Made by a program: the position numbers and the translations under genes. From Actinomadura syzygii (GTDB taxonomy: Bacteria; Actinomycetota; Actinomycetes; Streptosporangiales; Streptosporangiaceae), in the NCBI RefSeq assembly GCF_008085905.1, contig NZ_VSFF01000001.1, positions 372,001 to 436,000 on the forward strand: a DNA stretch of 64,000 nt. The letters are read 5' to 3'. The stretch's first letter is position 1. Every line of letters starts with the position of its first letter. Under the pieces are notes generated by a model. The model did no database searches. It was not told where the DNA came from and saw only the letters and a list, made by a program, of their open reading frames with translations. Below, in pieces: positions 35,070 through 43,616 of the stretch.

Positions 35070-35111
35070 AACAACAAAAAATGCGCCTGAGGTCAGATCC
35101 GACAGGCGCAT
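35070..35111 (-). terminator. Terminator-like hairpin in the cold-shock leader
   Basis: Read leftward, ATGCGCCTG and CAGGCGCAT form a perfect 9-bp stem with a 13-base loop followed by TTTTTTGTTGTT. No leftward gene lies upstream to need ending, because the gene on the right points away. So it sits in the cold-shock gene's own leader and could be an attenuator. Confidence 0.6.
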
Positions 35112-35256
35112 GAACATGTCTATGGGAACCGCAACTCCCGCACGGTACCACAGGCAGGGGGATCTGGACGGCGGCCGGGTCGCGACGCGGGATCGATTCG
35201 GCGTCAACTGCCGGGGTGACCCTACGCGGCTCCCGTCCACAGCGCATACTGCGGTT

Positions 35257-35484
35257 ATGAACTCCTCCCGTCCCACCCGGCGGCGGCACCTGCCGACCAG
35301 CCCTTTCCCGCCTCCGTCAGCCGCTCCGCCGGTCCAGCAGTTCGAGCCGAGCGACCAGGTCACCCACGACAAGTACGGCCTCGGACGCGTCGTCGAGGTC
35401 GAGGCCGGCGGCGCCGTCGTCGTCGATTTCGGCTCCAGCAAGGTCCGGATTCCGGCCCCGTACGCGAAGCTCTTCAAGCTCTGA
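35257..35484 (+). CDS. Small Tudor-like protein resembling the UvrD/PcrA C-terminus
   Basis: 75 residues from ATG 35257. A Pro/Arg-rich N-terminus leads to [20 protein letters not shown] and [18 protein letters not shown], which resembles the Tudor-like C-terminal domain of PcrA/UvrD helicases (V-H-xx-GxGxVxxVxG...FG-xxK) that binds RNA polymerase. Free-standing versions are common in actinobacteria and uncharacterised. A -10-like CATACT lies just upstream, so the message may be leaderless. Confidence 0.7.
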   Translation: MNSSRPTRRRHLPTSPFPPPSAAPPVQQFEPSDQVTHDKYGLGRVVEVEAGGAVVVDFGSSKVRIPAPYAKLFKL

Positions 35485-35684
35485 GTCGATGCCCGGCACG
35501 CGCGGAACGTCCGGGAAACTCCGGGACCGGCGTCCGTCCCGGAGAAATGGCCTGATGTTTCCCAACCGGCCGGGCACTGTTCACCGACCGAGGGTCTCGT
35601 AACCGCCGGTTCACCGGCGGCCGACTCGACGGCCGTCACTTCAACGGCCGACAGCTCCTGGAATGTCGTTCCGCAGCCGTGACA

Positions 35685-36338
35685 TCACCCGCCGTGATCC
35701 CCGCCCGGCGGCGTCACGTTCGCGTGGACGGTGGCGGGCGGCGGGACGATCCCCGTCTGCGCGGGCTCGTCCGGCCGAGCGGCCGCCCGCCTGTCCTCCG
35801 CGAGCTGGACGAGACGGGCCGCGGTGTCGGCGAACAGCAGCAGATGGCGCGCGGCGGCCGGGCTGAACGGCCCCGCGCCGGGCCGGCCGAGGACGGCGAG
35901 CACCCCGCGCGTCGCCTCCCCGGTGTCCAGCGGCAGGATCAGGATCGGTCCAGGCGGGAGCTCGGTGAGCGTCTGGTCGGCGGCGATCCGCGCGGACAGC
36001 GCCCGGCGGGAGCTGAACGCCCGGCCGAGCATCGACCGGCCGCGCCGCACCGTCAGCCCGCGGAGCCGGCCCGCGCCCTCGCCGACCGCGACGGCGATCC
36101 GCAGGGTGTTGGCGTCCTCGGCGGGCAGCGCGACGAACGCCAGCGGGACGTCGGCCATGGCGCGGGCGCGCTCGGCCACGAGGGTCAGCAGGCCGGTCAG
36201 CGAGGTCCCGTCCAGGACGGCCCTCATCAGGTCGAACGACGCGGCGAGCCGCCGCCCGTCGGCGGCGCTCCCGGTCGTGTTCGGCGGACCCCACAGGGTC
36301 ACCGCAAGATCGTCGCCGGTCATGTCGTCATCCCGCAT
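35685..36338 (-). CDS. GAF-domain protein
   Basis: 217 residues from ATG 36338 (an ATG at 36323 is also possible). Residues 35-175 form one GAF domain: LTLVAERARAMADVPLAFVA, then LRIAVAVGEGAGRLRGLTV, GRAFSSRRALS and PLDTGEATRGVLAVLGRPG. The tail is disordered and Pro-rich. Stand-alone GAF proteins sense small ligands or partner proteins. The neighbouring PAS-GAF-phosphatase and HATPase-like genes suggest a shared partner-switching pathway. Confidence 0.75.
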   Translation of the reverse strand: MRDDDMTGDDLAVTLWGPPNTTGSAADGRRLAASFDLMRAVLDGTSLTGLLTLVAERARAMADVPLAFVALPAEDANTLRIAVAVGEGAGRLRGLTVRRGRSMLGRAFSSRRALSARIAADQTLTELPPGPILILPLDTGEATRGVLAVLGRPGAGPFSPAAARHLLLFADTAARLVQLAEDRRAAARPDEPAQTGIVPPPATVHANVTPPGGDHGG

Positions 36339-36749
36339 TCCCCCTCGTGACCTCAGCACCCGGGACGGGACGGCGTGACGGCGACGGGGCGCCGGACCCG
36401 ACCGGCCCGAGGAGGACCGAGCGTCGAGAAACCAGGGGACGCGTGCTTGGCCGCCCGCATCGAGAAACCCTCGTCGGCCCCGAGTGTACGCCCGGAACCC
36501 CCGGGGGGAGGGTCGCGCCGCGTCCGGTGACGTACACTCGCGATGCCGAGGCCGTTCCCCGCGCGGGCCGCTCTGCCGGCCGTCCCCGGCGACATCGGAA
36601 CCGGTCCGCGACGACCGGGAACGGGCCTCGCATGCCCCGGCGCGCAGTGGGAACCAACGCGGCAGCAACGGCAGAACCGCGCCTGGTCCCGTGAGATCGG
36701 CAGTGTGGCCCTTCCCCGGTCCAGGACTGTTTCTTGATCGGAGAGCCCA

Positions 36750-37199
36750 GTGAGCGCGTCCGCACAGCTTGCCGCCGAAGACGACCCGGGGCCGGTGCTG
36801 CGCATCGGCCGATGGCAGTTGCCGGCCGGGCGGGACGCGACCGCGCAGGCCCGCCGGACGGTCCACGGCGCCCTGCGCAGGTGGGGCCTCGGACCGGCGG
36901 CGGGCGACCTCACCGACCACATGACGGCGGTCGTCCAGGAGTTCCTGGCCCGCACCGCCACCCGCGCCCGCGAGCCGATCCACCTGAGACTGGAGCTGCG
37001 GGCGTCGGCGCGGCTGCTGCTCGGTGAGATCTACAACGCGTTCCCCACCCCGCTGGAGTCGGCGCACCGCGCGCTGGACCGGGGGCCGGGCCGCGGCATC
37101 GTCGCCCTCACCTACGGCCGGCGTCCCGCCCGCGACGGCCGCTGGTACATCCACTCCTTCACCTGGTGGCAACCGGAGGCGGCCCCCGCCGACCAGTAG
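36750..37199 (+). CDS. Small HATPase-like protein
   Basis: 149 residues from GTG 36750. The layout (GRDATAQARRTVHGALRRWG, LTDHMTAVVQEFLARTATRA, IHLRLELRASARLLLGEIYN) recalls the RsbW-like anti-sigma kinase family, but the N-box and G-boxes are degenerate, so ATP binding is doubtful. It lies immediately upstream of a SpoIIE-type phosphatase gene, the usual partner of such proteins. Function is inferred from context only. Confidence 0.5.
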   Translation: MSASAQLAAEDDPGPVLRIGRWQLPAGRDATAQARRTVHGALRRWGLGPAAGDLTDHMTAVVQEFLARTATRAREPIHLRLELRASARLLLGEIYNAFPTPLESAHRALDRGPGRGIVALTYGRRPARDGRWYIHSFTWWQPEAAPADQ

Positions 37200-37279
37200 C
37201 CGCCGCCCCGCCCCTGACCTGGAGTGTCCCGGGTGAAACGGCGGGAATGGGCCTGGTGTCCGCTCCAGAGGGGGTGAGG

Positions 37280-39013
37280 ATGACCGGGCAGGTGGACGAT
37301 CGGTCGGGCACGGCGCCGGATTCGCCGTCGGGCACGGCGTCGGGCATGTCCCACGACCGTCTCGTGGAGGCGATGAACTCCGGCGTCCTCGCGACGGACG
37401 AGGCGGGCCGCGTCACGGCGTGGAACCCGCGGGCGCAGCAGCTCCTCGGCTACCCGCGCGAGGAGGTGCTCGGCCAGGGCATGCACCGGTTCCTCCACCG
37501 CGACGCCGAGGGGCGCGTCCCGCCGGAGCGGCAGTGCCGCCTGCTGCGGGTGCTCGACACGGGCGTCCCCGACCACGGGGACGGCCAGCGGTTCGCCCAC
37601 CGGGACGGGCGCCTGATCACGTGCTCCTGGTCGTCCGCGCCGATCTACGGCTCCCCCGCGGAGGACGGCGGGACGGTCGCCGGGCTGGTGATCGTCTTCC
37701 AGGACGCCGCCGAGCGCGACGCCGTGGAGCGGGAGCGGCGCGACCGGCTCGTCCGGGAGCGGCGGGCGAACGCGCGGCTGCGGCTCGTCGCGGAGATCAC
37801 GACGGTGCTGTCGTCCACGCTGAACGAGGAGGAGCTGCTGCGCAGGCTCGTCCGGCTGGTGGTGCCCGCGCTCGGCGACTGGGCGGAGGTCGACCTCCTC
37901 GTCCCGGACGGCCGGGTCGAGCGGGTCGCCGCGACGCACCGCGAGCTGTCCGCCGCCGACATCGCCGCGCTGGAGGGGCCGCTGCCGCCGCTGCCCCGGG
38001 CGCCGCGCGGGCCGCTCGCGCAGGTCCTGCGGGGCGGGACGGCGGTGGTGGTCGGCGGCGGCGCCGACGTGCGCTCCGACGAGCCCCTCGGCGCCGCGCA
38101 GTACGAGCTGTTCCAGGTCATGGACGCGCAGAGCGCGATCATCGCTCCGCTCGCCGCGCGCGGGGAGACCTACGGCGCGCTGACGCTCGGCTACTCCCGT
38201 CCCGGCCAGGGGTACGGGCCGGACGACAGGCTCGTCGTGGAGGACGTCGCGCGCCGCACCGGGCTCGTCCTCGCGAACGCCCGGCTGTACGCGGAGCAGC
38301 GCAACACGTCCGAGGCGATGCAGCGCAACCTGCTCGCGCCCCTGACGCAGCCGGGCGACCTGCGGCTTGAGGCCCGGTACGTGCCCGCGACGCAGGTGAG
38401 CTGGGTGGGCGGCGACTGGTACGACGCCTTCGCCCTCCCGGACGGCGCCACCGGTCTCGTCATCGGCGACATCGTCGGCCACGACCTCCCCGCGGCGGCC
38501 CACATGGCCCAGGTCCGCAACATGCTGCGGGCGCTCGCCTGGGACATGGCCCAGCCGCCGAGCGCCGTCCTCGCCCGGCTGGACGGCGTGATGGCCGCCG
38601 TCAGCGACGCCGACCTCGCCACCGCCGTGTTCGGCCGGGTCGAGCGGCGTCCCGGCGGGCCGTGGCGGCTGCGCTGGTGCAACGCCGGGCACCCGCCGCC
38701 GCTGCTGATCACGAGTGACGGCGGCACCCATTTCCTGGACGAGCACGGCCTGCTCCTCGGCGAGCCCGACCTCAGCGGGCCCCGGCCGGACGGCGAGCGG
38801 GACCTCCCGCCGCTGTCCACGCTGCTGCTCTACACCGACGGCCTGATCGAGCGGCGCGGCACCGACCTCACCGACCGGCTCACCAGCCTGCGCAGGCACG
38901 CCTCGCACCTGGCGCAGCTCCCGCTGCCCGACCTGTGCGACAAGCTCCTGGAGCGCGTCGAGCCGAGCGGCGAGGACGACGTCGCCGTCCTCGCCCTCCG
39001 CCTCCCCGCCTGA
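37280..39013 (+). CDS. PAS-GAF-SpoIIE serine phosphatase
   Basis: 577 residues; GAGGGGG lies five bases before ATG 37280. PAS at about 25-135 (LVEAMNSGVLATDEAGRVTA), GAF at about 165-320, and PP2C/SpoIIE at about 345-577 with metal-binding VGGDWYDAF, IGDIVGHD, CNAGHPPPLL, YTDGLIERRG and GEDDVAVLAL. Such proteins dephosphorylate anti-anti-sigma factors in response to signals sensed by PAS and GAF. With the HATPase-like gene upstream and the GAF gene divergent, this looks like a stress-sigma switch module without its STAS partner in view. Confidence 0.92.
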   Translation: MTGQVDDRSGTAPDSPSGTASGMSHDRLVEAMNSGVLATDEAGRVTAWNPRAQQLLGYPREEVLGQGMHRFLHRDAEGRVPPERQCRLLRVLDTGVPDHGDGQRFAHRDGRLITCSWSSAPIYGSPAEDGGTVAGLVIVFQDAAERDAVERERRDRLVRERRANARLRLVAEITTVLSSTLNEEELLRRLVRLVVPALGDWAEVDLLVPDGRVERVAATHRELSAADIAALEGPLPPLPRAPRGPLAQVLRGGTAVVVGGGADVRSDEPLGAAQYELFQVMDAQSAIIAPLAARGETYGALTLGYSRPGQGYGPDDRLVVEDVARRTGLVLANARLYAEQRNTSEAMQRNLLAPLTQPGDLRLEARYVPATQVSWVGGDWYDAFALPDGATGLVIGDIVGHDLPAAAHMAQVRNMLRALAWDMAQPPSAVLARLDGVMAAVSDADLATAVFGRVERRPGGPWRLRWCNAGHPPPLLITSDGGTHFLDEHGLLLGEPDLSGPRPDGERDLPPLSTLLLYTDGLIERRGTDLTDRLTSLRRHASHLAQLPLPDLCDKLLERVEPSGEDDVAVLALRLPA

Positions 39014-39021
39014 CCCGCGCG

Positions 39022-40359
39022 TCAGGCGGGGCCTCCGGCGGGAGCCGGGACGGGCTCGGCGGGCGCGGGCGCGTCGGCGGGGACGCGCCCGGCGAGGACC
39101 TCGCGGGCGCGGTCACGGTCGAAGACGCCCTCCCAGGTGCTGACGACGATGCTGGCGAGCATCTGCCCGCACAGGCTCACGATTCCGCGCATCATGGACA
39201 GGAACCGGTCGACGCCGAAGATCAGCATGATTCCGGCGACCGGGACGACGCCCGTCGTGGACAGGCTCGCGGCCAGCAGGACGAACCCCGCCCCCGCGAT
39301 CCCCGCGCCGCCCTTGGACGTGATGAGGAAGACGGCGAGCAACCCGAGCTGCTGCCACAGCGACATCTGGATGTCGAACGCCTGCGCGATGTAGAGGCCC
39401 GCGAACCCCATGTAGAGGCAGACGCCGTCGGAGTTGAACGCGTACCCGGACGGGACGACGAGCCCCACGATCGGACGCGGGCAGCCGAGCCGCTCCAGCT
39501 TCTCGATGAGCTGCGGCATGACGGCCTCGTAGTTGGCGGTGCCGAGGGTGATGAGCAGTTCGTCCTTGAAGTAGCGGTACAGCGGGACGACGCGGATCCC
39601 GCACAGCCGCGCGACCACGCCGAGCACGACCAGGCAGAAGACGATGCCGGTGGCCCAGAACAGGCCGACGAACGCGCCGAGGCTGGTCAGCGTCTTGGGC
39701 CCGAACTTGCCGGTGGTGTAGGCCATCGCGCCGAACGCGCCGACCGGCGCCAGGTACATGACCAGCCGGACGATCCCGAAGACCGCCTCGCCCACCCGCT
39801 CGATGCCGCGCGCGATGGGGGCGGCCCGCTCGCCCATCATCTTCAGCGCGATGGCGAACAGCACCGACACGAGCAGGATCTGCAGGACGTTCCCGTCCAC
39901 GAAGGCGCTGACCACGCTCTCCGGGATGATGTTGACGAGGAAGTCGTACCAGTGCTGGTGCTCTCCCGCGGCGGCGTACTCGGACGCCTTGCCGGTGAGC
40001 TTGATCGCGGCCGGGTCGGCGTGGACGCCGTCGCCGGGGCGCAGGACGTCCATCACCACCAGGCCCATGATCAGCGCGATCGTGGTGATGGCCTCGAAGT
40101 AGACGAGGGCCTTGACGCCGACGCGGCCCATGCCCGCGAGCGCCCCGGCGGAGACGATCCCGGTCACGATCGTGCAGAAGATCACCGGGCCGACGAGCAT
40201 CCGGATGAGGGAAATGAAGCCGTCCCCGAGGGGCTGCATGGCGGCGCCCGCGTCCGGCGCGAGGAGGCCGAGCAGGGCGCCGAGCGCCAGGGCGACGAGG
40301 ACCGTCAGCCAGAGCTTCGTGGTGAAGGCGGTCCGCAGGACGGACGTGGCACCGGACAT
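39022..40359 (-). CDS. Dicarboxylate/amino acid:cation symporter (DctA-like)
   Basis: 445 residues with the DAACS fold. LIRMLVGPVIFCTIVTGIVS is the TM2 signature. The HP2/TM7 region reads PSGYAFNSDGVCLYMGFAGL and ITSKGGAGIAGAGFVLLA, where DctA usually has GYSFNLDGT. The altered residues lie in the ion and substrate site, so specificity may differ from C4-dicarboxylates. Its stop is eight bases from the convergent phosphatase stop. The adjacent IclR-type regulator faces the same way and may control it. Confidence 0.86.
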   Translation of the reverse strand: MSGATSVLRTAFTTKLWLTVLVALALGALLGLLAPDAGAAMQPLGDGFISLIRMLVGPVIFCTIVTGIVSAGALAGMGRVGVKALVYFEAITTIALIMGLVVMDVLRPGDGVHADPAAIKLTGKASEYAAAGEHQHWYDFLVNIIPESVVSAFVDGNVLQILLVSVLFAIALKMMGERAAPIARGIERVGEAVFGIVRLVMYLAPVGAFGAMAYTTGKFGPKTLTSLGAFVGLFWATGIVFCLVVLGVVARLCGIRVVPLYRYFKDELLITLGTANYEAVMPQLIEKLERLGCPRPIVGLVVPSGYAFNSDGVCLYMGFAGLYIAQAFDIQMSLWQQLGLLAVFLITSKGGAGIAGAGFVLLAASLSTTGVVPVAGIMLIFGVDRFLSMMRGIVSLCGQMLASIVVSTWEGVFDRDRAREVLAGRVPADAPAPAEPVPAPAGGPA

Positions 40360-40510
40360 CGCTCACCTCTGTTCGTCGGACGCACAGTTGTACGCCGGTT
40401 AGAGAGCGAGTGTGACCGACGTACCGACGCGGGTCAAGAGTCCGGCACGCCACGCTTGCGGCCCTCGGGGCCGGAACGGGACCTGGGCGGAGGGGCCTAG
40501 ACGGAGCGGC

Positions 40511-41287
40511 CTAGGCGGAAGGGACGAAGTCGATGTCGCGGGAGATGGCGTCGGCCGCCTGCACGACCAGCGGGACGAACCGCTCGTGCAGTTCGGCGAC
40601 CGAGACGCGTCCCGCGTTGGCCGACACGTTGATGGCCGCGATCACGGCCCCCGACCGGTCGCGCACCGGCGCGGCCGCCGACCGGACGCCCTCCTCGCGC
40701 TCGCCGTCCACGACCGCGTAGCCCTGGTCGCGGACACGTCCGAGCTCGGCCGCCAGCGCGTCCGGGTCGGTGATGGTGTTCGGGGTGAGCCGGTCGAGCC
40801 GCATCGCGCCGAGCCTCTCGCGGAGGCCGTCCGGCGGCAGGGCGGCCAGCAGGACCCGTCCCATGGACGTCGGGTGGGCGGGCAGCCGCGAGCCCACGTT
40901 CAGCACGATCGACATGCTGCGCTTGGCGGGGACGCGGGCGACGTAGACGATCTCCTCGCCGTCCAGCGTGGCCGCCGAGCACGACTCGCGCACCTCCTCG
41001 GCCAGCCGCCGCATGTGCGGCTGGGCGCGCTCCCAGATCGGCAGCGAGGCGAGGTATCCGTAGCCGAGCCGCAGGACGCGCGGCAGGAGCCGGAACCGGC
41101 GGTCGTCGACCTCCGCGAACCCGAGCCGGACGCAGGTCAGCAGGATGCGCCGGGCGGTCGCCCGGGACAGGCCGGTGAGCTCGGCGGCCTCGCTCACGGT
41201 CAGCGTCGGGTGGTCCGCCGAGAACGCCTCCAGCACGCGGAACGCCTTCTCGACGGAGTCGATCACATCCGGGTCCTGCCTTGACAT
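40511..41287 (-). CDS. IclR-family regulator (PcaR/PobR type)
   Basis: 258 residues from ATG 41287. The winged HTH is LTVSEAAELTGLSRATARRI, and the effector domain includes SCSAATLDGEEIVYVARVPA, SRLPAHPTSMGRVLLAALPP and YAVVDGEREEGVRSAAAPVR. PcaR-like IclR proteins regulate aromatic catabolism. It diverges from an EthD-like gene and a carboxymuconolactone decarboxylase-like gene, which fits that theme. Confidence 0.92.
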   Translation of the reverse strand: MSRQDPDVIDSVEKAFRVLEAFSADHPTLTVSEAAELTGLSRATARRILLTCVRLGFAEVDDRRFRLLPRVLRLGYGYLASLPIWERAQPHMRRLAEEVRESCSAATLDGEEIVYVARVPAKRSMSIVLNVGSRLPAHPTSMGRVLLAALPPDGLRERLGAMRLDRLTPNTITDPDALAAELGRVRDQGYAVVDGEREEGVRSAAAPVRDRSGAVIAAINVSANAGRVSVAELHERFVPLVVQAADAISRDIDFVPSA

Positions 41288-41329
41288 TCCTTGACTCCCG
41301 ACTCCAAAGTAAACTACCGACGCACGGAC

Positions 41330-41348
41330 GTTCGTCAGTAGAACGAAC
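41330..41348. promoter_or_regulatory. Candidate IclR operator
   Basis: GTTCGT (41330-41335) and ACGAAC (41343-41348) are perfect inverted arms separated by seven bases, midway between the divergent IclR and EthD-like genes. Confidence 0.45.
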
Positions 41349-41391
41349 TCCGCGGACAGCTCCCAGTCTGCGGCATGACGGAAGGGCCATC

Positions 41392-42105
41392 GTGACGGAA
41401 GGTCTGCTCTACGTCCTGTCGCAACCGCGCGACGGCGACGAGGACGGGTTCCACGACTGGTACGACACCGAGCACGGCCCCGCGCGGCTCGCGCTGCCGG
41501 GCGTCCGCCAGGGCCACCGGTACCGGGCCGCCGACGGCGCGGCGCCGTCCTGGCTCGCATGGTACGACCTTGACCTGCGCGTCCTCCAGACTTCGGAGTA
41601 CCGCGCGCTGCGCGACCGGCGCAGCGCGCGGGAGAGCGCCGTCATGTCGGCCCTGGCGTCCCTCGACCGCCGCGTCTACGAGCTGCTGGAGGACCACCTG
41701 CCGGACGACCACCTGCCGGACGACCACCTGCCGGACGACCACCTGCCGGACGACCACGGCGCGCCCGCCGCCGCGGCCCCGCCGATCCTCCTCGCCCGCG
41801 CGATCACCGTCCCGCCTCGCCACGAGCCCGCGTTCCACTCCTGGTACGCCGAGGAGCACGTCCCCGCCCTGCACGCGCTGCCCGGCTGGCGCCGGACCCG
41901 CCGCTACGTCCTCCGGGACGGCGACGCGCCCCGCTTCCTCGCCCTCCACGAGATCGACGATCCCGCCGTCTTCGCCACCGACGCCTACCGCGCCGCGACG
42001 GACACGCCGTGGCGCGCCGAGGTCATGCGCACCGTCACCGCCGAAGAGCGCCGCATCTTCGCCTACCACAACAGCTTCCAGACCAGCGGCGCGCCCGCAC
42101 GCTGA
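41392..42105 (+). CDS. Tandem EthD-like (dimeric alpha/beta barrel) protein
   Basis: 237 residues from GTG 41392, with GGAAGGG upstream. Two homologous halves: FHDWYDTEHGPARLALPGVR with its following strands, and FHSWYAEEHVPALHALPGWR with its own. Both have the WY-xEH pattern of EthD/DUF4286-type ferredoxin-like domains. The halves are joined by four HLPDD pentapeptides encoded by a perfect 15-base repeat. Such domains often assist polyketide or aromatic degradation. Next downstream is a CMD-family gene, likely in the same operon. Confidence 0.75.
   Translation: MTEGLLYVLSQPRDGDEDGFHDWYDTEHGPARLALPGVRQGHRYRAADGAAPSWLAWYDLDLRVLQTSEYRALRDRRSARESAVMSALASLDRRVYELLEDHLPDDHLPDDHLPDDHLPDDHGAPAAAAPPILLARAITVPPRHEPAFHSWYAEEHVPALHALPGWRRTRRYVLRDGDAPRFLALHEIDDPAVFATDAYRAATDTPWRAEVMRTVTAEERRIFAYHNSFQTSGAPAR
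41692..41757 (+). repeat. 15-base tandem repeat in the EthD-like linker
   Basis: GACCACCTGCCGGAC occurs four times without a mismatch, then six bases of a fifth. It is in frame and encodes the inter-domain linker. Perfect identity points to recent expansion. Confidence 0.9.
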
Positions 42106-42131
42106 CCCAACGCATCTCTCCGGGGGATTCC

Positions 42132-42695
42132 ATGCCTGCTCGCGTCGACGCGTTCCGGCCCGCCGACCTGACCGCCGAGCAGCGGGAGCTCTACGACCGC
42201 CTGCTCGCCAGCGCCCGCGCCACCGGCAGCCGCCCGTTCCCGCTCGCCGACGAGGAGGGACGCCTGCGCGGCCCGTTCAACGGCATGCTGCTCAGCCCGG
42301 GACTCGGCGACGCGCTGCAGGAGCTCGGCACCGCCGTCCGCTACGGGACGGGGTTCACCGCGCGCCAGAAGGAGCTGGCGATCCTGGCGGTCGCGGCGCA
42401 CGAGCGGTCGGAGTACGAGTGGGCCGTCCACGGCCACGCCGCGCTCCAGGCCGGTTTCACCGAGGACGAGCTGGCCGCCGTCCACGCCGGCGCGGCCTGC
42501 CCCCTCGACGACCCGGCGGAGGCGGCCGTCCTCGCCGCCGCCCGCGAACTGGCCGCCACCGGCGACCTCACCGACGACGCCTTCACCTCGGCGACCGACG
42601 CCCTCGGCCTGACCTGCCTGTACGAACTCGTCACACTCGTCGGCTATTACCGCCTGGTCGCCACCCAGCTCCGCGTCCTCCGGGTGACCGACTGA
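42132..42695 (+). CDS. Carboxymuconolactone decarboxylase-family protein
   Basis: 187 residues from ATG 42132. The CMD/AhpD-like helical core includes FTARQKELAILAVAAHERSE and YEWAVHGHAALQAGF (the E-xx-W-xx-H pattern) and LYELVTLVGYYRLVATQL. There is no CxxC pair, so it is closer to carboxymuconolactone decarboxylases than to AhpD peroxidases. It is 26 bases after the EthD-like gene and probably under IclR control; a ring-cleavage product is the likely substrate class. Confidence 0.85.
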   Translation: MPARVDAFRPADLTAEQRELYDRLLASARATGSRPFPLADEEGRLRGPFNGMLLSPGLGDALQELGTAVRYGTGFTARQKELAILAVAAHERSEYEWAVHGHAALQAGFTEDELAAVHAGAACPLDDPAEAAVLAAARELAATGDLTDDAFTSATDALGLTCLYELVTLVGYYRLVATQLRVLRVTD

Positions 42696-42696
42696 A

Positions 42697-42728
42697 AATG
42701 GCGGCCGGGCTTTCGCCCGACCGCCATT
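42697..42728. terminator. Bidirectional terminator hairpin
   Basis: AATGGCGGCCGGGC and GCCCGACCGCCATT pair over 14 positions with one C-A mismatch and a TTTC loop, between the convergent CMD and LPMO genes. Confidence 0.65.
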
Positions 42729-42741
42729 CCCCTACCGCGTA

Positions 42742-43245
42742 TTACTGCACCTGCAAGTCAATGCAGGCGTAGAAGGCGTTCGCGGTGTCGGCGATGTTCC
42801 AGACCGCCAGGACCTTCTGCCGTCCGGTCACTCCGCCGAGGTTGACGGTGTGGGACGAGCTTTGCCCGTTGAACGACGCGAGGCGCCGTCCGTTGAGGAA
42901 GTACTCGTAGCTCTTTGTGCTGTGCTTGGCGGTGAACGTCCAGCTGAACGTCACGGAATTGCCGACCGTGGTGGGCTTCCATGCCTTGCTGTCATCGTCG
43001 AGATCGGCGAACCGCGAGTTTCCGCCGCTGCAGCTCTGCAGGCCCTTCGGCCCTTCGACGCTCTGCGGCTCCCACTGGATCTCTCCGCACTGGACGACGT
43101 GCTGCGCGCACTGGGCCTGCCGGCTCGACGGCGCGGACACGTACCCGTGCGCGAGGGCCGCCGTGGCGGGCAGGACGACGGTGACCAGCGGTGCGATCCC
43201 CACACCCGCCGCGACTGCGGCGAGCTTACGCCTGGATGACTTCAT
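42742..43245 (-). CDS. Secreted AA10 lytic polysaccharide monooxygenase
   Basis: 167 residues from ATG 43245. A signal peptide of 32 residues ends in ALA before HGYVSAPSSR, so mature His1 (H33) forms the copper brace with H108 (WTFTAKHSTK). NAFYACIDLQV supplies the axial Phe and the final strand. It is a single-domain LPMO without a carbohydrate-binding module, and should oxidatively cleave crystalline chitin or cellulose outside the cell. It is very similar to the LPMO at 58.9 kb and shares its upstream palindrome. Confidence 0.93.
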   Translation of the reverse strand: MKSSRRKLAAVAAGVGIAPLVTVVLPATAALAHGYVSAPSSRQAQCAQHVVQCGEIQWEPQSVEGPKGLQSCSGGNSRFADLDDDSKAWKPTTVGNSVTFSWTFTAKHSTKSYEYFLNGRRLASFNGQSSSHTVNLGGVTGRQKVLAVWNIADTANAFYACIDLQVQ

Positions 43246-43435
43246 GCGGGACTTCCCTGTTTTCGGGGGTGGGCAGGGGGCTTTCGTCGGGCTTTCGTCA
43301 TGGCCACCGCCGCCGCGCATGGACGGACGCCATTCGCGGCATGGGAGCCGGGCGCTCGAAAGGGGCCCGTGCGGCTTGATCGGCGCGTCCTTGCGCTGGG
43401 ACGGTGGCGGGGTGGCGGGACATGAGCGCTCAAGC

Positions 43436-43472
43436 GATAGGAATTCTCCTATCAGGTAGTTGAACGTTAACC
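43436..43472 (-). promoter_or_regulatory. LPMO-1 operator and promoter block
   Basis: GATAGGA-ATTC-TCCTATC (43436-43453) is a perfect 7-bp inverted repeat, followed by AGGTAGTTGAACGTTAACC. The same arrangement occurs at 59649-59688 ahead of the second LPMO. It lies about 190 bases upstream of the start. The cognate repressor is not in the window or not identifiable. Confidence 0.65.
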
Positions 43473-43616
43473 CTGTGTCCCCTCCCCGGCAAGACCGCTC
43501 CACGCCGTCCGCTCAACCCCCAATATGTCCCCCCAGGTAAAAGACCGGACCGCCGCCCGGAACCCGAATATTCGTCACAACTTCCAGCCAAAGCACCGCC
43601 CACTCGGCGAACTTTG

